A stretch of DNA of 36,248 nt from JBNNGK01 sp050268245. GTDB lineage: Bacteria; Pseudomonadota; Gammaproteobacteria; Enterobacterales; Enterobacteriaceae. Under the pieces are notes generated by a model that did not search any database, was not told the DNA's origin, and worked only from the letters and a program-made list of their open reading frames with translations. Position numbers and translations under genes: made by a program. The stretch is from positions 1-36,248 of the forward strand of contig NZ_JBNNGK010000025.1 in assembly GCF_050268245.1 (NCBI RefSeq), read 5' to 3'. Shown piece by piece: positions 25,149 through 33,640 of this stretch. Each line of letters starts with the position of its first letter. Position 1 is the stretch's first letter.

Positions 25149-26519
25149 TTACTTCAGTTCGTTAACCATGGTGGTGGCGCGGCCAATATAATTGGCTGGC
25201 GTCATAGCCTTCAGACGGGTTTTCTCTTCTTCCGGCAGTGCCAGGCTGTCGATGAACGCCTGCATACCGGTCGCGTCCACGCGTTTACCGCGCGTCAGCT
25301 CTTTCAGCTTTTCGTAAGGTTTTTCAATGCCGTAACGGCGCATCACGGTTTGGATCGGTTCCGCCAGTACTTCCCAGTTATGATCCAGTTCGTCCAGCAG
25401 GTGTGCCTGATTGACTTCCAGCTTGCTGATGCCTTTCAGAGTTGATTGATAGGCGATCAGCGCATAGCCCAGGCCAACCCCCAAGTTACGCAGCACGGTT
25501 GAGTCAGTCAGGTCGCGCTGCCAGCGTGAGACGGGCAGTTTGCTCGCCAGATGGCTCATCATCGCGTTAGCCAGACCCAGGTTGCCTTCGGAGTTTTCGA
25601 AGTCGATCGGATTAACTTTATGCGGCATGGTGGAAGAACCGATTTCGCCGGCAATGGTTTTTTGCTTGAAGTGATTCAGCGCAATGTAGCCCCAAATGTC
25701 ACGGTCGAAGTCGATCAGAATGGTATTGAAACGCGCGATGCAGTCGAACAGTTCGGCGATGTAGTCATGCGGCTCGATTTGCGTCGTGTAAGGGTTCCAC
25801 TGGATACCCAATGAGGTAACGAACTCTTCGCTGAAACGGTGCCAGTCGACTTCGGGATAAGCAACAATGTGCGCATTGTAGTTACCGACGGCGCCGTTGA
25901 TTTTACCGAGGATTTCCACCTGTTCCAGTTGACGGAACTGGCGATCCATGCGGTAAGCCACGTTGGCTAATTCTTTACCGACGGTGGACGGCGTGGCGGG
26001 TTGGCCATGTGTCCGTGACAACAGGGGAATATCGCGGTAGTCCAGCGCCAGTCCCTTGATAGCATCAATGATATTACGCCAGAACGGCAGCACTACGTCC
26101 TGACGCGCGGTATGCAACATCAGGGCGTGCGACAGGTTATTAATGTCTTCCGAAGTACAGGCGAAGTGAATGAACTCGGAAACCGCATGCAGGGCAGGTA
26201 CCGTTGCCACTTTTTCCTTCAGGAAATACTCTACGGCTTTGACGTCGTGGTTAGTGGTGCGCTCGATAGTCTTGATGCGCTGGGCGTCTTCTTCGCTGAA
26301 TTCTGCGACGATCTTATCGAGGTAAGCGTTTGCGTCTGCATCAAAAGCGGGAACTTCCTTGATTTCTGCGCAGGCTGCCAGTTTTTGCAGCCAACGTACT
26401 TCAACCTGTACGCGGAATTTCAGCAAACCGAATTCGCTGAAAATAGGGCGCAGTGCGCTGACTTTATCACCGTAGCGTCCGTCAACGGGGGAAACGGCGG
26501 TCAGTGAGGATAATTCCAT
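25149..26519 (-). CDS. purB: Adenylosuccinate lyase PurB
   Basis: Encodes 456 aa, the same length as in E. coli. It catalyses two fumarate-releasing steps of purine synthesis (SAICAR to AICAR, adenylosuccinate to AMP) in the cytoplasm. The family signature is GEIGSSTMPHKVNPIDFEN near residues 290-310; the catalytic base lies in the flexible GSSTMPHKVNP loop, and the acid His is in LSRTHGQPATPS near residue 171. The start is the ATG at 26519 (MELSSLTAVSPVDGRYGD) with AGGAG 9 nt upstream; the open frame extends to 26555 into the end of hflD. It follows hflD by 22 nt on the same strand. Confidence 0.97.
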   Translation of the reverse strand: MELSSLTAVSPVDGRYGDKVSALRPIFSEFGLLKFRVQVEVRWLQKLAACAEIKEVPAFDADANAYLDKIVAEFSEEDAQRIKTIERTTNHDVKAVEYFLKEKVATVPALHAVSEFIHFACTSEDINNLSHALMLHTARQDVVLPFWRNIIDAIKGLALDYRDIPLLSRTHGQPATPSTVGKELANVAYRMDRQFRQLEQVEILGKINGAVGNYNAHIVAYPEVDWHRFSEEFVTSLGIQWNPYTTQIEPHDYIAELFDCIARFNTILIDFDRDIWGYIALNHFKQKTIAGEIGSSTMPHKVNPIDFENSEGNLGLANAMMSHLASKLPVSRWQRDLTDSTVLRNLGVGLGYALIAYQSTLKGISKLEVNQAHLLDELDHNWEVLAEPIQTVMRRYGIEKPYEKLKELTRGKRVDATGMQAFIDSLALPEEEKTRLKAMTPANYIGRATTMVNELK

Positions 26520-26541
26520 CGGTAGCAACTCCTGGGATCGA

Positions 26542-27168
26542 TTAACAATGAGCAACGATATTTTGCGCCTGTTTAAACAGACGATTACGGGAAAACATTA
26601 ATTGCAGACGGCTGCCGCCGACCTGCTGCCACAGCACGGCGGCACGAATGCCTGCCAGCAGCGTGGCACGAACCTTGGCCTGAACCTGTGGGTTTTGCAA
26701 AATAGCCGGTGAGCCGGTGACCTGAATGCGTGGCCCTAGGGGGCTTACGACATCGACATAGATTCCGGCTAATGCGCTGACAATGGTTTCGGATTCTAAA
26801 TCAAAATGTGCCAGTTGGCGCTCCAACTGATCTAAACGTTCACCCAACGTATTCATTGCCTGTTTGTTGGCATTGAGCTTACGCTCCAACACCATCAGGC
26901 TGATGGTGTAACGGGTCAGTTCGGCTCCGGCGCCTTTATTGTTGGCGTTCAGTACGCCCATCAGTGTTTCAAGGCCGACTTTTAACTTTCGTTCTTCGCC
27001 ACCAAACACTGCCAAAGTAGAGGACGGATTCATTTGCAACAGGCTGTTCAGCGAAGTGTGCAATGCTTCGCGATCGCATTGGCCTTCGTGTGCCAATTGC
27101 TGAACCAAACGCGCGGCCTGGCTGATTCCAGCCATCGCCAACGTGATGTCATAATAATTCTTCGCCAC
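26542..27168 (-). CDS. hflD: High-frequency lysogenisation protein HflD
   Basis: Encodes 208 aa and matches E. coli HflD throughout. It is a mostly helical, membrane-associated protein that in E. coli binds the lambda CII activator and lowers its activity; its role in uninfected cells is not settled. Conserved segments are MNPSSTLAVFGG, ELTRYTISLMVLERKLN, DVVSPLGPRIQVTGSPA and RATLLAGIRAAVLWQQVGG. The start is GTG at 27168 with AGGAG 5 nt upstream, giving MAKNYYDITLAMAG. It lies between mnmA and purB as in E. coli. Confidence 0.94.
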   Translation of the reverse strand: MAKNYYDITLAMAGISQAARLVQQLAHEGQCDREALHTSLNSLLQMNPSSTLAVFGGEERKLKVGLETLMGVLNANNKGAGAELTRYTISLMVLERKLNANKQAMNTLGERLDQLERQLAHFDLESETIVSALAGIYVDVVSPLGPRIQVTGSPAILQNPQVQAKVRATLLAGIRAAVLWQQVGGSRLQLMFSRNRLFKQAQNIVAHC

Positions 27169-27420
27169 GATTACTCCTGTAAACGCTGGTCACGCTGCAG
27201 AGTTTACGATAAAAAGTTGTGTACCTGAGGAACGGTATTCGTGTTCAGTAAAATGGTTGCTGACCGCTCTCTTCGGTAACAACGATGACCACGAAAGTTA
27301 CAAATCATGCCACAAAACCCCGGGTAAACCCAGTGCGGATACACCCGGTGAATGTGTATACAGCCCACAATGGGCTGAGCCGTGATTCAGTGCTGTTCGC
27401 TGGCTGTAAATATCTCGGCG
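27169..27420. other. mnmA-hflD spacer with a small hairpin
   Basis: These 252 bases have no convincing gene. CAGCCCA (27361-27367) and TGGGCTG (27371-27377) form a 7-bp hairpin with a 3-nt loop soon after the mnmA stop. It lacks a T tract on the - strand, so it may be a pause, processing or weak termination site within the mnmA-hflD-purB unit. Confidence 0.4.
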
Positions 27421-28533
27421 TTATGCATCACTCAGTGGCAGGCGCTGTTCAATGATACCGCCACCGAGACAAATCTCACCTAAATAGAATACCGCAGACT
27501 GACCCGGCGTGACCGCCGCAACCGGCTCGTCAAAGCGAACTTCGATCCGTTCTGCATCGATAGGCGTGATGGTGCAAGGTAAATCCTGCTGGCGATAACG
27601 GGTTTTCACCGTGCAGCGTAGCGTTTCGGTTAACGGCTGGCGATCAACCCAGTGCAACTGCTGGGCAATCAAACCCACAGACATCAGACGCGGGTGGTCG
27701 TGGCCTTGTGCGACGATCAGCACATTATTGGCGACATCTTTATCTACCACGTACCATGGATCTTCTCCGCTGTCCTTCATCCCACCAATACCCAGCCCTT
27801 TACGTTGGCCGAGGGTGTGATACATCAAGCCTTGATGTTCGCCAACGGTTTGGCCGTCAACGGTCACGATTGGGCCCGGCTGTGCTGGCAGATAACGACC
27901 GAGGAAATCACGGAATTTGCGCTCGCCGATAAAACAGATGCCGGTAGAGTCTTTCTTCTTGGCCGTAACCAGCTCAAGCTGTTCCGCGATACGGCGGACT
28001 TCGGGCTTTTCCAGCTCGCCTACCGGGAACAAACTTTGTGCTACCTGCTCGTGGCTTAGGGTGTACAGGAAATAGCTTTGATCTTTATTGCCATCGACAC
28101 CGCGTAGCAGACGGCTCTTGCCATCGACATCTTGACGGCGCACGTAGTGGCCGGTCGCGATAAAATCCGCCCCCAGATCTTCGGCGGCGAACTCCAGGAA
28201 TGCTTTGAATTTGATCTCTTTATTGCACAGGATATCTGGGTTCGGCGTGCGACCTGCCTTATATTCTTCCAGGAACAGTTCGAATACGTTATCCCAGTAT
28301 TCGGCCGCAAAGTTGACCGTATGCAGCTCAATACCGAGTTTGTCACAAACCGCTTGTGCATCGGCCAGATCGGTCGCGGCGGAGCAGTACTCTTCGTCAT
28401 CGTCTTCTTCCCAGTTCTTCATGAACAGCCCAGCGACCTGATAGCCCTGTTGCTGTAACAGATAGGCTGTAACGGAAGAGTCGACGCCGCCGGACATACC
28501 GACGATTACTTTTTTCTGGCTGTTGTCTGACAT
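27421..28533 (-). CDS. mnmA: tRNA-specific 2-thiouridylase MnmA
   Basis: Encodes 370 aa. It adds sulfur to the wobble uridine (U34) of Lys, Glu and Gln tRNAs, using ATP and sulfur relayed from IscS through TusABCDE. The PP-loop is VGMSGGVDSSVTA at residues 10-22; the catalytic cysteines are in NPDILCNKEIKF (near residue 102) and STGICFIGERKF (near residue 199); HTLGQRKGLGIGG and the C-terminal beta-barrel are complete. The start ATG at 28533 matches the family (MSDNSQKKVIVG); a GTG at 28557 is in frame but not supported. Confidence 0.96.
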   Translation of the reverse strand: MSDNSQKKVIVGMSGGVDSSVTAYLLQQQGYQVAGLFMKNWEEDDDEEYCSAATDLADAQAVCDKLGIELHTVNFAAEYWDNVFELFLEEYKAGRTPNPDILCNKEIKFKAFLEFAAEDLGADFIATGHYVRRQDVDGKSRLLRGVDGNKDQSYFLYTLSHEQVAQSLFPVGELEKPEVRRIAEQLELVTAKKKDSTGICFIGERKFRDFLGRYLPAQPGPIVTVDGQTVGEHQGLMYHTLGQRKGLGIGGMKDSGEDPWYVVDKDVANNVLIVAQGHDHPRLMSVGLIAQQLHWVDRQPLTETLRCTVKTRYRQQDLPCTITPIDAERIEVRFDEPVAAVTPGQSAVFYLGEICLGGGIIEQRLPLSDA

Positions 28534-28632
28534 GGGATTCTCACGAGCTTTGAACACGAATCGTGCTGGTAAAAAAACAAGCGCAGGATTTTACCACGAT
28601 GGTTGCGCTGGCGCACGGCACATTATTGTGCG

Positions 28633-29079
28633 TTAGAACGGCCAGTTAAAACTGCCCAACAATGAAAGCGGGTAACGTTCCGGTTGCTGATAACAACGCA
28701 GGCTCTCTGCGACCAACGGAGAGCGCAGGTTGGAGGCCTGCAAAATTTGTTCGGCGCTCAGCCACAAACAGCGATCGATATCACTGTCCTGCGGCGCGGT
28801 GGGCAGCATGTTGTCCAACTCAATGACGAAACAAAAACGCAGGAATGGCGTGTTGTCTGGCGCGATCCATTGGTGCAACTTTAGGAATGCCTGCGGCTGG
28901 GCACGAATACCGGTTTCCTCCCACAGTTCGCGCTCGGCGGCCTGAATCAACGTTTCGTTGGCCTCCAGATGGCCCGCGGGTTGATTCCACAGCACCTTAT
29001 TGTTGACCGTTTCTTCAACGATCAGAAATTTATCGGCGGCATGTACCACGCAGGCAACGGTGACGTGCGGTTTGAACAT
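28633..29079 (-). CDS. nudJ: Nudix hydrolase NudJ (phosphatase NudJ)
   Basis: Encodes 148 aa. The E. coli enzyme hydrolyses nucleoside tri- and diphosphates and thiamine (HMP) pyrophosphates in the cytoplasm. The Nudix box GX5EX7REUXEEXGU is intact from GHLEANE to WEETGI at about residues 36-58, with metal-binding glutamates in RELWEET. The N-terminal strand is HVTVACVVHAADKFLIVEE. The ATG at 29079 has AGGAG 6 nt upstream. It lies between mnmA and rluE as in E. coli. Confidence 0.93.
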   Translation of the reverse strand: MFKPHVTVACVVHAADKFLIVEETVNNKVLWNQPAGHLEANETLIQAAERELWEETGIRAQPQAFLKLHQWIAPDNTPFLRFCFVIELDNMLPTAPQDSDIDRCLWLSAEQILQASNLRSPLVAESLRCYQQPERYPLSLLGSFNWPF

Positions 29080-29118
29080 GGTGGCTCCTTACAGTCAGTT
29101 GACGGATCTCAGGCCGTG

Positions 29119-29745
29119 TTATAGCGAATCCACGCTTTTCCATTCACCAGGCTTTAGTTCGCCTAATGAAAGATTGCCCATACTGTAGCGAATCAGACGC
29201 AGGGTCGGAAAGCCAATATGCGCCGTCATACGCCGGACCTGACGATTCCGCCCTTCATACAGGGTGATTTTGAGCCAGCATGTCGGGATGGTTTTACGTT
29301 CGCGGATCGGAGGATTACGCGGCCATAACCAAGCGGGCTCATCGATTCGCTCGACGCCTGCGGGGAGTGTGAGGCCATCCTTCAGCGTGACACCGGCGCG
29401 CAGGGGAGCCAGATCGCTCTCCTGCGGTATGCCCTCAACCTGTACATAATAGACTTTACCGGTGCGCTTGCCGGGTTGTGTGAGTTGCGCTTGTAGTTTG
29501 CCATCGTTGGTCAGCACCAATAAACCTTCGCTATCGCGATCCAAACGGCCAGCAGCATAAACATCATTAAACGGGATAAACGCTTTCAGCGTGGCGCGTC
29601 CTGCTTCGTCAGTAAACTGAGGTAGCACATCGAACGGTTTGTTGAATAACACTACCCGGCGCGGCCCCTGTGCTAAAGCCGGTTTGGCGGCCTTTGGCTT
29701 GCTGAATCGTTTAACGTTGTGATTTTTAACAGAGAATTTTTTCAT
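29119..29745 (-). CDS. rluE: 23S rRNA pseudouridine(2457) synthase RluE
   Basis: Encodes 208 aa from the ATG at 29745. It converts U2457 of 23S rRNA to pseudouridine. The catalytic Asp is in AAGRLDRDSEGLLVLTNDG (near residue 72), and KITLYEGRNRQVRRMTAHIG is the RsuA-family signature near residue 165. The N-terminus is a short Lys/Arg-rich tail, as in E. coli RluE. The reading frame stays open upstream for almost 400 codons antisense to icd, but that part has no homology to the family and ATG 29745 gives the expected protein. Divergent from icd. Confidence 0.94.
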   Translation of the reverse strand: MKKFSVKNHNVKRFSKPKAAKPALAQGPRRVVLFNKPFDVLPQFTDEAGRATLKAFIPFNDVYAAGRLDRDSEGLLVLTNDGKLQAQLTQPGKRTGKVYYVQVEGIPQESDLAPLRAGVTLKDGLTLPAGVERIDEPAWLWPRNPPIRERKTIPTCWLKITLYEGRNRQVRRMTAHIGFPTLRLIRYSMGNLSLGELKPGEWKSVDSL

Positions 29746-29773
29746 AACAGTTGAGATTACGGATGATAGGCGC

Positions 29774-29825
29774 ATTATAACTGAATCCGTTTCGGATTGG
29801 CGCGGACTGAATATTCGAGTAGTAT
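29774..29825. promoter_or_regulatory. rluE-icd divergent promoter region
   Basis: For icd (+), TTGGCG (29797-29802) and TAGTAT (29820-29825) have 17-bp spacing and 4 of 6 matches each. For rluE (-), a perfect TATAAT (29779-29774) lies 28 nt upstream of the start but has no clear -35. An inverted repeat AATCCG-TTT-CGGATT (29784-29798) sits between the two and could be an operator. Sequence matches only. Confidence 0.35.
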
Positions 29826-29877
29826 CTACACGCATCTTACAAAGCATTAACAAAAATTGCGCTTGAAGGAGAGGTTG

Positions 29878-31131
29878 ATGGAAAGCAAAGTAGTTGTTCC
29901 GGCAGAAGGTAAAAAAATTACGGTCGATGCCCAGGGTAAACTGGTTGTTCCGCATAACCCGATCATTCCGTTCATCGAAGGCGACGGCATTGGCGTTGAC
30001 GTTACCCCTGCTATGATTAACGTGGTTGATGCCGCAGTGCAAAAAGCCTACCACGGTGAACGCAAAATCTCCTGGATGGAAATCTACACCGGTGAAAAAT
30101 CGACTCACGTTTACGGGCAAGACGTGTGGTTGCCAGAAGAAACGCTGGATCTGATCCGCGACTATCGCGTTGCTATCAAAGGCCCACTGACCACGCCGGT
30201 TGGCGGCGGTATTCGTTCCCTGAACGTGGCTCTGCGCCAACAGCTTGATCTGTATGTTTGTCTGCGCCCGGTGCGCTACTACCAGGGCACCCCGAGCCCG
30301 GTTAAACACCCTGAACTGACTGACATGGTGATCTTCCGCGAAAACGCCGAAGACATTTACGCCGGTATTGAATGGAAAGCCGGTTCTGCTGAAGCAGATA
30401 AAGTGATTAAATTCCTGCGTGACGAAATGGGCGTGAAGAAAATTCGCTTCCCAGAACAGTGTGGTATCGGCGTGAAGCCATGTTCTGAAGAAGGCACTAA
30501 GCGTTTGGTGCGCGCGGCGATCGAGTATGCGATCACCAACGATCGTGATTCGGTAACGCTGGTTCACAAAGGCAACATCATGAAGTTCACCGAAGGTGCC
30601 TTCAAAGATTGGGGCTACGAACTGGCGCGTGAAGAGTTCGGCGGTGAACTGATTGACGGCGGCCCATGGCTGAAAATCAAGAACCCGAACACTGGCAAAG
30701 AGATTGTGGTGAAAGACGTGATTGCCGATGCCTTCCTGCAACAAATCCTGCTGCGTCCGGCTGAATACGACGTTATCGCCTGTATGAACCTGAACGGTGA
30801 CTACATTTCTGATGCGCTGGCGGCACAGGTTGGTGGCATTGGTATTGCTCCTGGCGCTAACATCGGTGACGAATGCGCACTGTTTGAAGCGACGCACGGC
30901 ACAGCACCGAAATACGCGGGCCAAGATAAAGTGAACCCTGGTTCAGTGATCCTGTCTGCGGAAATGATGCTGCGTCACATGGGCTGGTTCGAAGCGGCTG
31001 ACCTGATTGTTAAGGGCATGGAAGGCGCCATTGCTGCCAAGACCGTGACCTACGATTTCGAGCGTTTGATGGAAGGCGCTAAGTTGCTGAAATGCTCAGA
31101 GTTTGGCGACGCCATCGTTAAACACATGTAA
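29878..31131 (+). CDS. icd: NADP-dependent isocitrate dehydrogenase
   Basis: Encodes 417 aa. It oxidises isocitrate to 2-oxoglutarate and CO2 in the TCA cycle, reducing NADP. The regulatory Ser phosphorylated by AceK, at the position of E. coli Ser113, is in GGGIRSLNVALRQ. Substrate and metal residues are in VFRENAEDIYAGIEW, MNLNGDYISDALAAQVGG and GTAPKYAGQDKVNPGSV. The ATG at 29878 follows GGAGAGG; ATG or GTG-like codons back to 29857 are not family-like. Codon use is strongly biased, as expected for an abundant enzyme. In E. coli its 3' end is the integration site of prophage e14, which matters for the foreign DNA that begins just downstream here. Confidence 0.97.
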   Translation: MESKVVVPAEGKKITVDAQGKLVVPHNPIIPFIEGDGIGVDVTPAMINVVDAAVQKAYHGERKISWMEIYTGEKSTHVYGQDVWLPEETLDLIRDYRVAIKGPLTTPVGGGIRSLNVALRQQLDLYVCLRPVRYYQGTPSPVKHPELTDMVIFRENAEDIYAGIEWKAGSAEADKVIKFLRDEMGVKKIRFPEQCGIGVKPCSEEGTKRLVRAAIEYAITNDRDSVTLVHKGNIMKFTEGAFKDWGYELAREEFGGELIDGGPWLKIKNPNTGKEIVVKDVIADAFLQQILLRPAEYDVIACMNLNGDYISDALAAQVGGIGIAPGANIGDECALFEATHGTAPKYAGQDKVNPGSVILSAEMMLRHMGWFEAADLIVKGMEGAIAAKTVTYDFERLMEGAKLLKCSEFGDAIVKHM

Positions 31132-31153
31132 GCGTGTTTAAGCGTTAGATGAT

Positions 31154-31180
31154 AACGGGAGCTTATGGCTCCCGTTTTTT
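31154..31180 (+). terminator. Rho-independent terminator of icd
   Basis: ACGGGAGC (31155-31162) pairs with GCTCCCGT (31168-31175), with a 5-nt loop, then six T (31175-31180). It is the last feature with core-genome character before the AT-rich segment. Confidence 0.88.
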
Positions 31181-31479
31181 ATTGTCAGCCCTAAACCACC
31201 TCCTTGGTAGGCAGATTTTTACTATTCAACTTGCAAGCTTTATCAAAACTCGGTCATTTTGGTACTTACTACACTTATAACCATATAAAGCAAAGCTGGC
31301 AGTATTGAGCAAGAGGCGAACATGTGAGAGTCTGGGCTATGTATGAAAGTTAATGATGATAAAGGTTTCCGGTCTTAATCCAGATGATAAAGTAGATATC
31401 ATTTGTGTGACCGGGTTTATAGTTAATTACGTACTACCCGGTACATGAAGTATTATAGCTTGATTTTGCAGCAGATTAT
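31181..31479. other. AT-rich spacer between icd and the thioesterase gene
   Basis: About 300 AT-rich bases. A 7-bp inverted repeat, ACCGGGT (31410-31416) and ACCCGGT (31436-31442), lies just past the thioesterase stop and might be a weak - strand terminator, although no T tract follows. A 31-codon frame at 31353-31448 on + has only a weak ribosome-binding site and no recognisable product. No tRNA, integrase or transposase remnant is visible. Confidence 0.45.
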
Positions 31480-31872
31480 TTAAGATAAAGTGAGTCTTTT
31501 AAGCATACTGAATGGTATTCTGGTCGGTTTCTTTTTAATCAAATCTACAAGAACCAATAAAACATCACACTGATTAATTATGTTTCCGTTTTGGTCGCTA
31601 ATGGACTGTGCTATTCTCAAACTTATTTTCCCTTTTTCAAAAATATATGTATTTATACAAATAAGATCATCAAGAAAAGCAGGGGATAGATATTCGATAC
31701 CAATTGTTCTGACAACAAAAGCACAGTTCATGTCAGCTAGTTCTTTGCATATTATACCTTGCGAGCGAAAAAACTCAGTTCTTGCTCGGTCATAAAAATT
31801 GACATAGGCCGCATGGAATACAACGCCTCCAGCATCTGTATCACCGTAGTAAACCCGAATAGTTGAACGCAT
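31480..31872 (-). CDS. 4HBT/YbgC-type acyl thioesterase
   Basis: Encodes 130 aa, the normal size for a single hot-dog-fold thioesterase. The N-terminal block VYYGDTDAGGVVFHAAYVNF (residues 7-26) is the 4-hydroxybenzoyl-CoA thioesterase/YbgC signature, with the likely catalytic Asp13 and His20, followed by YDRARTEFFRSQGI. Such enzymes cleave acyl-CoA or acyl carrier protein thioesters. The ATG at 31872 has AAGGGGG 7 nt upstream. It starts 19 nt after the P450 stop, so the two form an operon. Next to a synthetase gene it may remove wrongly loaded or stalled groups or release a product; this is inference. It is AT-rich, unlike the core genes, and is not at the tol-pal locus where the ordinary ybgC lies. 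Confidence 0.85.
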   Translation of the reverse strand: MRSTIRVYYGDTDAGGVVFHAAYVNFYDRARTEFFRSQGIICKELADMNCAFVVRTIGIEYLSPAFLDDLICINTYIFEKGKISLRIAQSISDQNGNIINQCDVLLVLVDLIKKKPTRIPFSMLKRLTLS

Positions 31873-31891
31873 AAGAAAACCCCCTTAATTG

Positions 31892-33124
31892 TTAATTTTT
31901 TAGAGTGCATTCAAAGTTAATATTTAATACTTTGAGGCTTCTTAGAACTAGATTTTCAGTTTGCCAAACTTCGGGCGAATTGAGAGTGAAAACGGGGAAT
32001 CTATCAAAAAAAACGTTACATAAAATTTCGGTTTGTCTGATGGCTAGTTGTTGTCCTAGGCAATTATGTAGTCCGGTACTAAAACCGATGTGTTTAGTTA
32101 CATTATTACGATCCATATCAAATTGGTCTGCATAAAGAAAAACATCCTCATCCCGGTTAGCGGACCCTAAACAAAGGAGGAGTATATCGCCCATTGCAAT
32201 TTCTTTATCATCAAGCCAGAAAGAATGAGTGGCCACTCTTCTGGTTAGTTGTACTGGAGAGTGTAAGCGCATGATTTCATTTATAGCTTGCTTAAATCTT
32301 TGCGGTTCCCTGCGTAGTCGATGTTGTGAACATCTATCATTGGCTAACTCCAGAAAAAGACTACCTGTTAGCGATTCGTTAGTTTCGCTAATGGCAACAA
32401 GTATGTTAATAACATCTGCAAAGATATTTTTTTCAACTTCATTATGATCCTCGTCATAACCACTTAAAATTGCTCTGTAAAATAGAGAGTTTTTTAATTG
32501 CTTTCCTTCTTGGAGCATCGCGTCACACATTAATGAAATACGATGTAGGGACTCTATGCCATCGTTAAAATCTTTGATAGAGAGAATGCCCGGAGATTCA
32601 AGTAAAGGACGTATTTTCTTTTGGGCTTCTACAAAAATTTTTTTCTGTTCATTACTGAGATTTAACCAGCGGGAAAAAATTCTTTGCCATAATTTAGTTG
32701 CAATCTCACTCATTACTTCAATGTTTCTTCGCCCTAGAATATTGGTCAAAACATCCATAACTTCCTCTTCAATTATCTCTTCAAGTTCCTTCATGAACGG
32801 TCCGGTCACAAGAGGTATTAATCCTTTTTTATGTACTCGGTGAAATTGACCCTCCTGCAGGAGAAGGATATTATTTAGCATAATCAATACTTTTTCAGGT
32901 AATAATATTTCCCTATCTCGGATTATTTTTTTGTAAGAATCCAACAAGTTTATTGATTTAATATCTTTATCCATCAATAGAGTTCTTACATGCTTATACT
33001 TTGTTATCAACCAGTTACCGCCAACTTTAATAATTGGATCATCTATCCTTAACTGTTTGTAAATGTCATAGGGATTATTTTGGAATTTTTTAGAGCGTGG
33101 GTTAAACCTTACTTTTCTAGGCAT
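31892..33124 (-). CDS. Cytochrome P450
   Basis: Encodes 410 aa, normal for a soluble bacterial P450, without a membrane anchor. The heme-binding loop is GFSTGLHNCLGQQLA with the axial Cys at about residue 355. The K-helix ExxR is in INEIMRLHSP, followed by RRVATHSF. The I-helix reads ILVAISETNES: the acid-Thr pair is kept but the usual AG is AI, which may affect oxygen activation or substrate fit. AGAGAGGTT precedes the ATG at 33124. It needs ferredoxin and reductase partners, which are not encoded here. P450s next to single A-T modules often hydroxylate the carrier-bound amino acid, as NovI does in novobiocin synthesis, but this is only an analogy. Enterobacteria rarely carry P450 genes, which supports horizontal transfer. 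Confidence 0.92.
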   Translation of the reverse strand: MPRKVRFNPRSKKFQNNPYDIYKQLRIDDPIIKVGGNWLITKYKHVRTLLMDKDIKSINLLDSYKKIIRDREILLPEKVLIMLNNILLLQEGQFHRVHKKGLIPLVTGPFMKELEEIIEEEVMDVLTNILGRRNIEVMSEIATKLWQRIFSRWLNLSNEQKKIFVEAQKKIRPLLESPGILSIKDFNDGIESLHRISLMCDAMLQEGKQLKNSLFYRAILSGYDEDHNEVEKNIFADVINILVAISETNESLTGSLFLELANDRCSQHRLRREPQRFKQAINEIMRLHSPVQLTRRVATHSFWLDDKEIAMGDILLLCLGSANRDEDVFLYADQFDMDRNNVTKHIGFSTGLHNCLGQQLAIRQTEILCNVFFDRFPVFTLNSPEVWQTENLVLRSLKVLNINFECTLKN

Positions 33125-33640
33125 AAATAACCTCTCTGATTGAGTTGGTAGGTAAGAATTAAAATGATAGAGCTTGATTTTTCTGACAAATTTACAGTAA
33201 CTGTTAGGTGGTTTTTTCCTTCGGGGAAATTTTTCTTAAAGCCAAAATTCATGCAGAGTAAGTTAATTTTTAGTACATCTCTAATCATCTTGCAATATCA
33301 CAACCTGTCGTAGAAATAGGCTGGGATAAAATAAAACTCATCCTAGAGCTACATTTTTGCATTCCTCAAGCCATTAAAGTTTATATTATTTTTCTTTTCC
33401 CACTGTTCTCAATTGGTTATGTTACATCTAGAACTATCGATCCTTAGCATTCCTTTGGCTTGAAATTAAAATGTATCATAATGTTTACAAACTGCATGAA
33501 ATCATGTGCATGATCTATCAGGTTAATCTACTTAGTTTAATATATTTTCTTACCAACATTGTTACTTTCAAAATGCCAACTAGTATTTATATGTTCCAAG
33601 AATTTTTTAAATAAAATCTTAATGTCTGAGAGGGGAATAC
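33125..33640. promoter_or_regulatory. Divergent regulatory region between the P450 and synthetase genes
   Basis: These 516 AT-rich bases lack a gene and must hold promoters for both directions. The most regular signal is the direct repeat TGCATGA at 33493-33499 and 33507-33513, overlapping the inverted repeat ATCATG-TG-CATGAT (33501-33514), about 130 nt before the synthetase start; it could be an operator. AT content is too high to pick a single -10/-35 pair. A GAGAGGGGAA ribosome-binding site (33628-33637) precedes the synthetase ATG. Confidence 0.4.

Noticed and set aside
29746..30924. Long open frame antisense to icd, continuous with rluE
   Set aside because: Translation upstream of ATG 29745 shows no domain and lies opposite the highly biased codons of icd, which leave the antisense frame free of stops. 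RluE has the expected length from 29745.
31410..31442. Inverted repeat ACCGGGT/ACCCGGT as a quorum-sensing lux-type box or attachment site
   Set aside because: Arm spacing (19 nt) and sequence do not fit lux boxes, it lies downstream rather than upstream of genes, and there is no second copy to suggest an attachment site.
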